Source: Diaphorobacter ruginosibacter (lineage in GTDB: Bacteria > Pseudomonadota > Gammaproteobacteria > Burkholderiales > Burkholderiaceae_C). From it: DNA of 64,000 nucleotides. The stretch covers positions 3,782,001 through 3,846,000 of the forward strand of contig NZ_CP060714.1 in NCBI RefSeq assembly GCF_014395975.1, in the 5' to 3' direction. This document shows, piece by piece, positions 18,200-26,898 of this stretch. The notes under the pieces were generated by a model, which did no database searches, was not told the DNA's origin, and worked only from the letters and a program-made list of their open reading frames with translations. Position 1 is the first letter of the stretch. The number at the start of each line of letters is the position of its first letter. The position numbers and the translations under genes were made by a program.

Positions 18200-18532
18200 T
18201 CAGGTCAGATCCTTGACCTCCTTGGTCGGGCCGTTCTTCTTGACCGACTCGATGCCGTCGTCGCGCGCCTTCTCGCTCGAGTACATCTGGCTCGTGCCGA
18301 TGACCTGGTGGTTGGCGGCCTTGAGGTTGAACATCGGCTTGCCACTAGACGAGTTCTTGCGTTCGTAGCGTCCCTCCTCGGGCGAGTTGGTCTGCACCGA
18401 GGCGATCCCGCCTTCGGCCGACGCCCTGGCGGTGTACATCTCGCTCGTCAGAATGGTTTCCCCGTTTCCTGCCTTGAGTACGAAGCGAAACTGACCGTTG
18501 CTGGCCTTGCTGAGTTCATACCAACCTGCCAT
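18200..18532 (-). CDS. DUF1508 (YegP-like) protein
   Basis: This 110-residue protein is built from two tandem DUF1508 repeats: GWYELSKASNGQFRFVLKAGNGETILTSEMY with SAEGGIASVQTNS, then RYERKNSSSGKPMFNLKAANHQVIGTSQMY with ARDDGIESVKKNG. The family (E. coli YegP) forms compact beta-rich domains of unknown function. The ATG at 18532 has AAGGAG at good spacing; an open frame to 18595 lacks one. It is a single-gene minus-strand unit inside a plus-strand block. Confidence 0.88.
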   Translation of the reverse strand: MAGWYELSKASNGQFRFVLKAGNGETILTSEMYTARASAEGGIASVQTNSPEEGRYERKNSSSGKPMFNLKAANHQVIGTSQMYSSEKARDDGIESVKKNGPTKEVKDLT

Positions 18533-18923
18533 GGGTGAGGCTCCTTGAATGAGAGTTGAAGGTTCTTGCCGAACAATAGGACAGGCACCGCCCACGCGGC
18601 ACCCGATTACCCTGTCGCACTATCGACCAAGGCCTGTCTGTTGCAAAACAGTAGAAACGCCTAGGGAGGGTCTGCAGGCTCCAAAAAAACTGCACGAAAA
18701 TGTGCTCTCGCTATACAATGGCCCGATTATGTGTGCCGCCCGCCCGTTCGCCTCGAACAATGCACCCGCCACCTCGGCCGGTGCGGCCGCGCACGCATCC
18801 ATCACCAAAATTACGACGATTAAGGGCTGACCCAGCCTGGTTCGTCGTGCGCCCTTTCTGGCCTGACGAGCCAGGCGAGCAGTCCGTACAGGCACTGTTT
18901 CTTACATCGAAAGGGCGTTGAAA
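18533..18923. other. Divergent spacer between the DUF1508 gene and asd
   Basis: No gene is supported in these 391 bases. A TATACAAT element at 18712-18719 could be the -10 of an asd promoter, giving a leader of about 200 nt, but no good -35 hexamer is visible. Short open frames on either strand have no ribosome-binding site or family-like sequence. Confidence 0.4.
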
Positions 18924-20054
18924 ATGAGCAAGTTGGTAGGTTTGGTCGGCTGGCGCGGCATGGTCGGCTCGGTTCTCATGGACCGCATGCAACAGGAAAA
19001 GGACTTCGATCTGATCGAGCCCCTGTTCTTCTCCACATCCAACGCGGGCGGCAAGGCCCCGGCGATGGCCAAGAACGAAACCACGCTGCAGGATGCGTAC
19101 AACATCGACGCCCTGAAGCGCTGCGAGATCATCATCACCGCCCAGGGCGGCGACTACACGACCGAAGTCTTCCCCAAGCTGCGCGCGGCGGGCTGGAACG
19201 GCCACTGGATCGATGCAGCTTCCACGCTGCGCATGAAGGATGACGCCGTGATCGTGCTCGATCCGGTGAACATGCCCGTCATCAAGAACGCACTCGCCAA
19301 GGGCGGCAACAACTGGATTGGCGGCAACTGCACCGTCTCCTGTATGCTGATGGGCGTGGGCGCGCTCTACAAGGCCGGCCTGGTCGAGTGGATGAGCACC
19401 CAGACCTACCAGGCCGCTTCCGGCGGCGGCGCCCAGCACATGCGCGAACTGCTGACCCAGTACGGCACGCTGAATGCCGAGGTGAAGGCATTGCTGGACG
19501 ACCCCAAGAGCGCAATCCTGGAGATCGACCGCATGGTCGTTGCCAAGCAGCGCGCGCTGTCGGCTGAAGAAACCGCCAACTTCCTGGTTCCGCTGGGCGG
19601 CAGCCTGATTCCCTGGATCGACAAGGACCTGGGCAACGGCATGTCCAAGGAAGAATGGAAGGGCATGGCCGAGACCAACAAGATCATGGGCCAGGGCGAA
19701 GGCTTCGGCACGCCGGCCGTTCCGGTCGACGGCTTCTGCGTGCGCGTGGGCGCGATGCGCTGCCACAGCCAGGCGCTGACCTTCAAGCTCCGGAAGGACG
19801 TGCCTGTGGCCGACATCGAAGCCATGATCGCCGCCGACAACGAATGGGTGAAGGTTGTGCCGAACAACAAGGAAGCGACACTCAAGGACCTGACGCCCGT
19901 CGCCGTGACAGGCACCATGACCATCCCGGTCGGCCGCATCCGCAAGCTGGCCATGGGTCCCGAGTATGTGGGCGCATTCACTATCGGCGACCAGCTGCTG
20001 TGGGGTGCAGCAGAGCCTCTGCGCCGCATGCTGCGCATCCTGCTCGACGCGTAA
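18924..20054 (+). CDS. asd: Aspartate-semialdehyde dehydrogenase
   Basis: This 376-residue NADPH-dependent enzyme reduces aspartyl phosphate to aspartate semialdehyde, the branch point to lysine/diaminopimelate, threonine and methionine. MSKLVGLVGWRGMVGSVLMDRM gives the nucleotide-binding start, and the catalytic Cys136 sits in GGNCTVSCM (Cys135 in E. coli Asd). The length and GWRGMVGSVL sequence place it in the Gram-negative Asd subgroup. It lies between leuB and fimV and ends in a long hairpin. Confidence 0.98.
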   Translation: MSKLVGLVGWRGMVGSVLMDRMQQEKDFDLIEPLFFSTSNAGGKAPAMAKNETTLQDAYNIDALKRCEIIITAQGGDYTTEVFPKLRAAGWNGHWIDAASTLRMKDDAVIVLDPVNMPVIKNALAKGGNNWIGGNCTVSCMLMGVGALYKAGLVEWMSTQTYQAASGGGAQHMRELLTQYGTLNAEVKALLDDPKSAILEIDRMVVAKQRALSAEETANFLVPLGGSLIPWIDKDLGNGMSKEEWKGMAETNKIMGQGEGFGTPAVPVDGFCVRVGAMRCHSQALTFKLRKDVPVADIEAMIAADNEWVKVVPNNKEATLKDLTPVAVTGTMTIPVGRIRKLAMGPEYVGAFTIGDQLLWGAAEPLRRMLRILLDA

Positions 20055-20070
20055 CATTTGACGGGAATCA

Positions 20071-20106
20071 CCATCCAGCGGTCGCTCTGGGCCGACCGCT
20101 GGATGG
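20071..20106 (+). terminator. Long perfect hairpin after asd
   Basis: CCATCCAGCGGTCG (20071-20084) pairs over all 14 bases with CGACCGCTGGATGG (20093-20106), loop CTCTGGGC. No T tract follows. It is a very stable 3' structure; whether it terminates transcription or protects the asd mRNA end is open. Confidence 0.6.
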
Positions 20107-20206
20107 GGTGGATACAGTTAGAAACATCCCGTTGTCCATTACCAACATTTGAAATAGCGCTTTCCTACCAAAAGATAGGAGAGTGAAGTTGGCGTGCCGC
20201 ATCAGC

Positions 20207-20235
20207 TTGTCAGTGCAAAACATTGCTGCTATGGT
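20207..20235 (+). promoter_or_regulatory. Promoter of the fimV gene
   Basis: TTGTCA (20207-20212, five of six consensus bases), a 17-bp spacer and TATGGT (20230-20235, four of six) form a plausible sigma-70 promoter, predicting a leader of about 88 nt before the ATG at 20330. Confidence 0.5.
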
Positions 20236-20329
20236 GCTTTTACATATTTTCACGTCCCGTGTTGGATGGCGCCAAAAGAAGATCAATTGCGTCATCGCAA
20301 AGCCCAATCATCATCAAATAATTGCACAC

Positions 20330-23104
20330 ATGCATCGCTGGAAAATCTCTGTTTTGGCGGCGGCTGCCATCGTATCCACCGGCCTGTTTTCGGCCGATGT
20401 TCATGCCTTGGCACTGGGCCAGATCCATGTGAGATCCGCTTTGGGGGAGCCATTGCGAGCGGATATCGATCTACCGCAGGTTTCTGCAGCCGAAGCCGAA
20501 TCACTGAAGGCCTCCACCGCCGCTCCTGATGTCTATCGCGCGCAGGGGCTGGAGTACACCTCGGCACTCAACGACATCCGCGTACAGTTCCAGCGCCGTC
20601 CCGACGGCACGGGCGTGCTCAAGCTGAGCAGCTCCAGGGCCATCAACGATCCGTTCATCGACCTGGTGATCGACGCCACCTGGGCCTCCGGCCACATCGT
20701 CCGCAGCTACACCATGCTGCTGGATCCGCCGGAAATGCGCCGCGCCGCGCCGCCCGTCACCACCGCGCCCCAGATCACCGCACCCGAGCGCTCCATCGAA
20801 CGTTCTGAACGCTCCGTCGAGGCCGCCCCGGCTCCACGCCAACTGCCGCAAGTGCAGGAGCGTCGCTCCGCAGCCGCCGCTGCGCAGGAGCATCGTGCAG
20901 CCAAGGCGGCTGCCGCCGCCAACCAGCAGGCAGCCCCTGCGCCCGTGGCCGCACCTGCCGATGGTTCGGCCGGCGAGGTCCGTGTGCAGACCGGCGACAC
21001 CGCGGGCCGCATCGCGGGCGCGCACCGCCCCGCCGGTGTATCGCTCGACCAGATGCTGGTCGCGATGATGCGCGCCAATCCGAACGCGTTCATCAACGGC
21101 AACGTGAACCGCCTGCGTGCGGGCACCGTGCTGCAGATTCCGACCGAGGCTCAGGCGCAGGCCACGCCCGACAAGGAAGCCCGCAAGATCATTGCGACCC
21201 AAAGCCGCAACTTCAACGAATTCCGCCGCCGCCTCGCGGCTGCTGCCCCTTCCGCCGAAGTGGCGGCACCCCAACGCGCCGCCACCGGCTCCGTGCAGAC
21301 CCAGGTCGACGACCAGAAGCCCGCTGCAGCCTCTTCCGACAAGCTCACCCTCTCCAAGGGCGGCATCCAGGCCCAGAAGAAGGACGAGAAGCTGGCGCGC
21401 GACCGCCAGACCGATCAGAACAACGAGCGCATGGCCGAGCTGTCGAAGAACATCTCCGACCTGAACAAGCTCTCCACCGCCGCAGGTGGACCCGCCGCAG
21501 GTGCCAGCGGCGCGGGCGCGGCCAGCAAGCCCTCCGAGGTGCCGGCCGTGGCTACCGTTCCGGCCCAGGTGCCCGGCGCGACCACCCCGGCTCCCGCTCC
21601 TGCAGCCGCCACAGCTGCAAGCGATGTGCCTGCCGCTACCCCGGTGGCGGCAGTCGCCTCCGCGGCGACCGATGCCGCATCGGCGGCCAGCGCTGCCGTG
21701 GATGCAGCCAGCGCTGCTGTGGCAGCCGCTTCCGATGCAGCGTCCGCCGCCTCGGCGCCCAAGAAGCCGCGCAAGATCGTGGTGCCACCGCCTCCTCCGC
21801 CGGAGCCCACGTTCCTCGAGTCGCTGCTCGACGACCCCATCAAGCTCGGCGGCATCGGTGCCCTGCTGGCCCTGCTGCTCGGTTACGGCGGCTACAAGGT
21901 AGCCCAGCGCCGCAAGGCACAGGCTGCAGCGGCCGGCTCCGACAGCTCGATCATGGACAGCCACCTGGCGCCCGACTCGTTCTTCGGCGCGAGCGGTGGC
22001 CAGCGCGTGGACACGGCCAACAGCGGCCTGTCCACCGGCTCCTCGTCGCTCGCCTACTCGCCTAGCCAGCTCGACGCCGGTGAGGTCGATCCCGTGGCCG
22101 AAGCCGACGTGTACCTGGCCTACGGCCGCGACCTGCAGGCCGAGGAAATCCTGCGCGAAGCCGCGCGTGTGACGCCGGAGCGCACCTCCATCCACGTGAA
22201 GCTGGCGGAAATCTACGCCAAGCGCCAGGACCGCAAGGCGCTCGAAGCCCAGGCCCGCGAACTATTCACGCTGACACAGGGCCAGGGTCCCGACTGGGCC
22301 CGCGTCTCCGAACTCGGCCGCACGCAGGATCCGGAAAACGCGCTGTACCAGTCCGCCGCCGTCCGCGCGGGCGCTGCAGGCGCTGCCGCCGTGGCAGGTG
22401 TTGCAGCCGCAGGTGCGGCATTGGCACAGACACCCCACCTGGACCTGGATGCGCCAAGCACCCTGCCGGTGCAGTACCCCACAAGCACCGCCCCGGCTCC
22501 GGTCTCCGGCACGCCGGCGGATCTTGATCTCGACCTCGACCTGGGTGCCGCCGCCCAGCCGCATCAGTGGGCGCCGCCAATCGCACCGGCACCGGCTCCT
22601 GCCGCCCCCACCGTGGCTGCAGCCTCCCCCAAGCTGCCGGACTTCGAACTGCCCTCCCTGTCTCTCGACACTCCCACGACACCGGCTCCCGCCATGGCGC
22701 CAGCCGCGGACAACACGGCCAACGCGCTGGATTTCCAGCTCGATGACATTTCGTTCGACGCACCGGCGACTCCCGCCGCGGCCGCACCCAGCCCTGCATC
22801 GGAGACGGCCCACTACGTCGAGACAACGGCACGCCAGCCGCTCGAATTCGACCTGGACGGCCTGTCGCTCGACCTGAATCAGCCCACCACGGCCGGCTCA
22901 CTGAGCCAGACCACCGCGCCGGTTCCCATGGGCGCAGGCGGATCGCTTCCCGACAACCCGCTGTCCACCAAGCTCGCGCTTGCTGAAGAATTCAATGCCA
23001 TCGGCGACAGCGAAGGCGCGCGCACCCTCGTCGAAGAAGTGATCGCGGAAGCCTCCGGTGAACTGAAGCAGCGTGCGCAGCAAATGCTTGCCAAGCTGGG
23101 TTGA
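20330..23104 (+). CDS. fimV: FimV-like peptidoglycan-binding polar hub protein
   Basis: This 924-residue protein has a signal peptide (about 1-25, cleavage after VHA) and the FimV N-terminal domain (LALGQIHVRSALGEPLRADIDL onward, to about 130). A LysM-like segment lies at about 216-268 (VRVQTGDTAGRIAG). An Ala/Pro-rich region leads to one transmembrane helix near 505-524 (LGGIGALLALLLGYGGYKV). Cytoplasmic TPR-like repeats follow at about 585-670 (EADVYLAYGRDLQAEEIL), then an acidic low-complexity region and the FimV C-terminal motif at about 872-924. Pseudomonas FimV organises poles, type IV pili and twitching motility; the same is inferred here. The ATG at 20330 is chosen because the signal peptide starts there. 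Confidence 0.92.
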   Translation: MHRWKISVLAAAAIVSTGLFSADVHALALGQIHVRSALGEPLRADIDLPQVSAAEAESLKASTAAPDVYRAQGLEYTSALNDIRVQFQRRPDGTGVLKLSSSRAINDPFIDLVIDATWASGHIVRSYTMLLDPPEMRRAAPPVTTAPQITAPERSIERSERSVEAAPAPRQLPQVQERRSAAAAAQEHRAAKAAAAANQQAAPAPVAAPADGSAGEVRVQTGDTAGRIAGAHRPAGVSLDQMLVAMMRANPNAFINGNVNRLRAGTVLQIPTEAQAQATPDKEARKIIATQSRNFNEFRRRLAAAAPSAEVAAPQRAATGSVQTQVDDQKPAAASSDKLTLSKGGIQAQKKDEKLARDRQTDQNNERMAELSKNISDLNKLSTAAGGPAAGASGAGAASKPSEVPAVATVPAQVPGATTPAPAPAAATAASDVPAATPVAAVASAATDAASAASAAVDAASAAVAAASDAASAASAPKKPRKIVVPPPPPPEPTFLESLLDDPIKLGGIGALLALLLGYGGYKVAQRRKAQAAAAGSDSSIMDSHLAPDSFFGASGGQRVDTANSGLSTGSSSLAYSPSQLDAGEVDPVAEADVYLAYGRDLQAEEILREAARVTPERTSIHVKLAEIYAKRQDRKALEAQARELFTLTQGQGPDWARVSELGRTQDPENALYQSAAVRAGAAGAAAVAGVAAAGAALAQTPHLDLDAPSTLPVQYPTSTAPAPVSGTPADLDLDLDLGAAAQPHQWAPPIAPAPAPAAPTVAAASPKLPDFELPSLSLDTPTTPAPAMAPAADNTANALDFQLDDISFDAPATPAAAAPSPASETAHYVETTARQPLEFDLDGLSLDLNQPTTAGSLSQTTAPVPMGAGGSLPDNPLSTKLALAEEFNAIGDSEGARTLVEEVIAEASGELKQRAQQMLAKLG

Positions 23105-23171
23105 TTTTGCTGCCTGCCGACCCGAACCGTCCGTCCTGTGCGATCCTCTCACTCCTGAAAAGGAGTTTTCG

Positions 23172-24011
23172 ATGAGGATTGCACTGGGTGTGAGCTACAA
23201 CGGTCAGGCCTACAAAGGCTGGCAAAGTCAGCCGGACGGCAACACCGTACAGGATCATCTCGAAGCGGCCTTGGGCCGCTTTGCTACTCATGAGGTGTCC
23301 ACTCTCTGCGCCGGCCGCACCGACGCGGGCGTGCACGGCCTCATGCAGGTGGTCCATTTCGACACCGAACTGCAGCGTGCGCCCTTCTCCTGGGTGCGCG
23401 GCCCCAACGCCTTCCTGCCGCCCGACATCGCGGTCCAGTGGGCCCACCCCGTTCCGGACGAGTTTCACTCGCGCGCCAGCGCCGTTGCGCGCCGCTATGC
23501 CTACGTGCTGCTGCAATCCCCTGTTCGTCCGAGCGTGGAGACGGGCCGTGTCGGCTGGGTGTTCCATCCGCTCAACGGCGAGGCCATGCAGCGCGCGGCC
23601 TCGTACCTGCTGGGCGAGCATGATTTCACCTCGTTCCGCGCATCGGCCTGCCAGGCCAAGTCGCCGATCAAGACCATGCAGGGCATCGACGTGATCCGGC
23701 GCGGCGGCAAGCCGCAGCAACCGCTCGAGATCGAGCGCAACAGCCCGCACCACTTCACACCCTGCTACTGGCGCTTCGAGTTCCAGGCCAGTGCCTTCCT
23801 GCACCACATGATCCGCAACATCATGGGCTGCTTGATCCTGGTCGGCCAGGGGCTGAAGGAGCCCGAATGGATACTCGAGGTGCTCGCCGCCCGCTCCCGC
23901 GATGCCGCAGCGCCCACCTTCTCGCCCGACGGCCTGTACTTCCTTGGCCCGGTCTACGACGAAAAATGGGGACTGCCGACGCGTGCGCCTGCGTATGATT
24001 GGCTCCCATGA
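23172..24011 (+). CDS. truA: tRNA pseudouridine(38-40) synthase
   Basis: This 279-residue enzyme makes pseudouridine at tRNA positions 38-40. MRIALGVSYNGQAYKGWQSQ is the TruA start, and the catalytic Asp lies in CAGRTDAGVHGLMQV near residues 48-60. AAAGGAG precedes the ATG at 23172; an in-frame start at 23073 would overlap fimV and is rejected. The last codons overlap trpF by ATGA, so translation is coupled. Confidence 0.98.
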   Translation: MRIALGVSYNGQAYKGWQSQPDGNTVQDHLEAALGRFATHEVSTLCAGRTDAGVHGLMQVVHFDTELQRAPFSWVRGPNAFLPPDIAVQWAHPVPDEFHSRASAVARRYAYVLLQSPVRPSVETGRVGWVFHPLNGEAMQRAASYLLGEHDFTSFRASACQAKSPIKTMQGIDVIRRGGKPQQPLEIERNSPHHFTPCYWRFEFQASAFLHHMIRNIMGCLILVGQGLKEPEWILEVLAARSRDAAAPTFSPDGLYFLGPVYDEKWGLPTRAPAYDWLP

Positions 24012-24748
24012 GCTCGTCCAACGCCCCAATCTCCGCCACTCCTTCCTCGCTCCTCCAGACCCGTACCCGCATCAAGATCTGCGGACTCACGCGGGAGCAG
24101 GACGTGGACGCTGCGGTCAACGCCGGGGCGGATGCCATCGGCTTCGTGCTCTATGCAAGGAGCCCGCGCGCGGTGAGCGCCGCGCGCGCAGCCGAACTCG
24201 CCAGGCGGCTGCCCCCCTTTGTCACGCCAGTGCTGCTGTTCGTGAACGAGGCACCCGAGGCTGTCCAGGCCGCGGCCGGCCAGATCCCCGGCGCCATGCT
24301 CCAGTTCCATGGTGACGAAAGCCCCGAGGAATGCTGGATTGCCAGCGGCCGGGGCCGGCATTCCTGGATGCGGGCGGCCCGAATTCCACTCGGCGATGGC
24401 GCAGCTTCGTTCAACCTCGTAAAATACGCCCAGGATCACTCTCAAGCCCGGGCCATCCTGCTCGACGCACATGTCGACGGATACGGTGGCGGTGGCAAAA
24501 CATTCAATTGGTCACTCCTTCCACCAAGCGTAGCCTCTCATCTCGTTTTGTCTGGTGGACTCACGCCTGCAAACGTGACCGATGGCATCTTGCAGTTGAG
24601 GCCGCGCTGTCTGACGCTGGCCGTTGATGTGAGCTCCGGCGTGGAAGCCGATGCCCCGGGCGGAGGAACGCTCAAGGGCATCAAGGACGCCGACAAGATC
24701 CACCGCTTCGTCGCGGCCGTACGGGCCGCCGATGGGGCAACTGCTTGA
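24008..24748 (+). CDS. trpF: Phosphoribosylanthranilate isomerase
   Basis: This 246-residue TIM barrel catalyses the Amadori rearrangement of phosphoribosylanthranilate, the third step of tryptophan synthesis. The signature RIKICGLTREQDVDAAVNAGADAIGFV begins near residue 20, with the general-base Cys in KICGLT; LLDAHVDGYGGGGKTFNW and the phosphate-binding LSGGLTPANV are intact. The ATG is inside the truA stop (ATGA) and trpB follows after 12 nt. The 20-residue Ser/Thr-rich N-terminus is longer than in many TrpF proteins. Confidence 0.97.
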   Translation: MSSSNAPISATPSSLLQTRTRIKICGLTREQDVDAAVNAGADAIGFVLYARSPRAVSAARAAELARRLPPFVTPVLLFVNEAPEAVQAAAGQIPGAMLQFHGDESPEECWIASGRGRHSWMRAARIPLGDGAASFNLVKYAQDHSQARAILLDAHVDGYGGGGKTFNWSLLPPSVASHLVLSGGLTPANVTDGILQLRPRCLTLAVDVSSGVEADAPGGGTLKGIKDADKIHRFVAAVRAADGATA

Positions 24749-24760
24749 ATTCTCTGACCC

Positions 24761-26029
24761 ATGTCCCAATACAATTTCCCTGACGCACAGGGCCATTTCG
24801 GCCCCTATGGCGGCTCGTTCGCCAGCGAAACCCTGACCCACGCGATCAACGAACTGCGCGAGGCCTACGCAAAGTACCAGAACGATCCGGATTTCCTGCG
24901 CGAATTCCGCTACGAACTGGCGCATTTCGTGGGCCGGCCCTCCCCCGTCTACCACGCCGCACGCACGAGCGAAGAAATCGGTGGTGCGCAGATCTACCTC
25001 AAGCGCGAGGATCTGAACCACACCGGCGCGCACAAGATCAACAACGTGATCGGCCAGGCCATGCTCGCCAAGCGCATGGGCAAGCCGCGCATCATTGCCG
25101 AGACCGGCGCGGGCCAGCACGGCGTCGCCACGGCAACGATCTGCGCGCGTTACGGCCTCGAGTGCATCGTCTACATGGGCGCCGAGGACGTGAAGCGCCA
25201 AAGCCCCAATGTCTACCGCATGAAGCTGCTGGGCGCGACCGTCGTGCCCGTGGAATCCGGCAGCAAGACGCTCAAGGATGCGCTCAACGAAGCCATGCGG
25301 GACTGGGTGGCCAACGTGGACAACACGTTCTACATCATCGGTACCGTGGCCGGCCCGCACCCCTATCCCATGATGGTGCGCGACTTCCAGAGCGTCATCG
25401 GCAAGGAATGCCTCACGCAGATGCCAGAGATGCTCAAGGACCAGCAGATCGCTGCCGAGCAGCCCGATGCCGTGGTCGCCTGCGTCGGCGGCGGCAGCAA
25501 TGCCATGGGCATCTTCCACCCCTACATTCCGTTCGAGAACACGCGCCTGATCGGCGTGGAGGCGGCGGGCGAAGGCCTCGACAGCGGCAAGCACTCGGCT
25601 TCGCTGCAGCGCGGCTCCTCGGGCGTGCTGCACGGCAACCGCACCTTCATCCTGCAGAACGAGGACGGCCAGATCACCGAAACCCACAGCATCAGCGCGG
25701 GCCTGGACTACCCCGGCGTCGGTCCCGAGCACGCGTGGCTGCAGGAGATCAAGCGCGCTCAGTATGTCGGCATCACCGACCAGGAAGCGCTGGATGCATT
25801 CCACCACCTGTGCCGCGCGGAGGGCATCATCCCGGCACTGGAGTCGAGCCATGCGTTCGCCTATGCCATGAAGCTGGCCAGGGAGATGCGCAAGGACCAG
25901 TCCATCCTCGTGTGCCTGTCGGGCCGCGGCGACAAGGACATCGGCACCGTGGCCGACCTCACCGGCGGCGATTACTACGACCGCCCGAGCATGCGCGGTC
26001 TCACAGTCAAGGGAGGGCCTGCGGCATGA
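24761..26029 (+). CDS. trpB: Tryptophan synthase beta chain
   Basis: This 422-residue PLP enzyme condenses indole with serine. The PLP-lysine motif LNHTGAHKINN is near residues 85-95, and the phosphate-cradle GGGSNAMGIF near 243-252. FGPYGGSFASETL opens the protein as expected. It overlaps trpA by ATGA at 26026, typical of the coupled alpha/beta complex whose indole channel joins the two subunits. Confidence 0.99.
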   Translation: MSQYNFPDAQGHFGPYGGSFASETLTHAINELREAYAKYQNDPDFLREFRYELAHFVGRPSPVYHAARTSEEIGGAQIYLKREDLNHTGAHKINNVIGQAMLAKRMGKPRIIAETGAGQHGVATATICARYGLECIVYMGAEDVKRQSPNVYRMKLLGATVVPVESGSKTLKDALNEAMRDWVANVDNTFYIIGTVAGPHPYPMMVRDFQSVIGKECLTQMPEMLKDQQIAAEQPDAVVACVGGGSNAMGIFHPYIPFENTRLIGVEAAGEGLDSGKHSASLQRGSSGVLHGNRTFILQNEDGQITETHSISAGLDYPGVGPEHAWLQEIKRAQYVGITDQEALDAFHHLCRAEGIIPALESSHAFAYAMKLAREMRKDQSILVCLSGRGDKDIGTVADLTGGDYYDRPSMRGLTVKGGPAA

Positions 26030-26835
26030 ATCGCATCGCCACCACATTCGAAAAATTGCAATCCGAAGGCCGCAAGGCACTCATTCCCTACATCACGGCG
26101 GGCTATCCGTTCGCCGCCATCACGCCGTCGCTCATGCACGGCATGGTGGAGGCCGGTGCCGACGTGATCGAGCTGGGCGTGCCGTTCTCCGACCCGATGG
26201 CCGACGGCCCGGTCATCCAGAAGGCCGGCGACCGTGCGATCGCCAATGGCGTGAACCTCAGGCAGGTGCTCGCCTACGTGCGCGAGTTCCGCCAGAAGAA
26301 CCAGACCACGCCCGTCGTGCTCATGGGCTATGCCAATCCGGTGGAACGCTACGACCAGAACCATGGCGCTGATGCGTTCGTCAACGACGCCGCAGAGGCC
26401 GGAGTCGACGGCGTGCTGATCGTCGACTACCCGCCCGAGGAGTGCGAGGAGTTCGCCGCCAAGCTGCGCGCCAGGGGCATGGACCTGATCTTCCTGCTCG
26501 CCCCCACCAGCACGCCCGAGCGCATGCAGCAGGTCGCGCGCATCGCCAGCGGCTACGTCTACTACGTCTCGCTCAAGGGCGTGACCGGCTCGGGCGCCCT
26601 CGACACCTCCGCCGTGGAAGCCATGCTGCCCCGGATCCGCGAGCATGTGAAGATCCCGGTCGGCGTGGGCTTCGGCATCCGCGACGCGCAAACCGCGCAG
26701 ACCCTGTCCAGGTTCTCCGACGCGGTCATCATCGGCAGCAAGATCATCCAGCTGCTCGAAGACCAGCCGCACGAGAAAGTCATTCCCCTGACCGTTGATT
26801 TCCTGCGCGGCGTGCGCAAGGCAATGGACGCATAA
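26026..26835 (+). CDS. trpA: Tryptophan synthase alpha chain
   Basis: This 269-residue TIM barrel cleaves indole-3-glycerol phosphate to indole. ALIPYITAGYPF, then VIELGVPFSDPMADGP carry the catalytic Glu and Asp (equivalents of Glu49 and Asp60), and YYVSLKGVTGSG and VGFGIRDAQTA are the later conserved loops. The true start is the ATG overlapping the trpB stop; the longer open frame from 25162 only shadows trpB. A 63-nt spacer with alternative hairpins leads to accD. Confidence 0.98.
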   Translation: MNRIATTFEKLQSEGRKALIPYITAGYPFAAITPSLMHGMVEAGADVIELGVPFSDPMADGPVIQKAGDRAIANGVNLRQVLAYVREFRQKNQTTPVVLMGYANPVERYDQNHGADAFVNDAAEAGVDGVLIVDYPPEECEEFAAKLRARGMDLIFLLAPTSTPERMQQVARIASGYVYYVSLKGVTGSGALDTSAVEAMLPRIREHVKIPVGVGFGIRDAQTAQTLSRFSDAVIIGSKIIQLLEDQPHEKVIPLTVDFLRGVRKAMDA

Positions 26836-26845
26836 TCCATCCCTT

Positions 26846-26876
26846 GCGTTTTCATTTTTTCACAAAGTGAAAACGC
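26846..26876 (+). promoter_or_regulatory. Mutually exclusive hairpins in the trpA-accD spacer
   Basis: GCGTTTTCA (26846-26854) can pair perfectly with TGAAAACGC (26868-26876). The inner TTTTCAC (26857-26863) can instead pair perfectly with GTGAAAA (26867-26873) around AAA. The two structures share one arm and end 22 nt before the accD start codon, an arrangement that could switch translation or transcription. Confidence 0.4.
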
Positions 26877-26898
26877 CGAAGAATTGCAAAGGAAACCT

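Noticed and set aside
18700..18921. 72-codon frame ending directly before asd
   Set aside because: It contains the probable -10 element of the asd promoter and is Pro/Arg-rich without motif.
20330..23104. Ala/Pro-rich stretches of fimV as a DNA repeat array
   Set aside because: The codons vary along the stretch, so this is low-complexity protein sequence rather than tandem DNA repeats.
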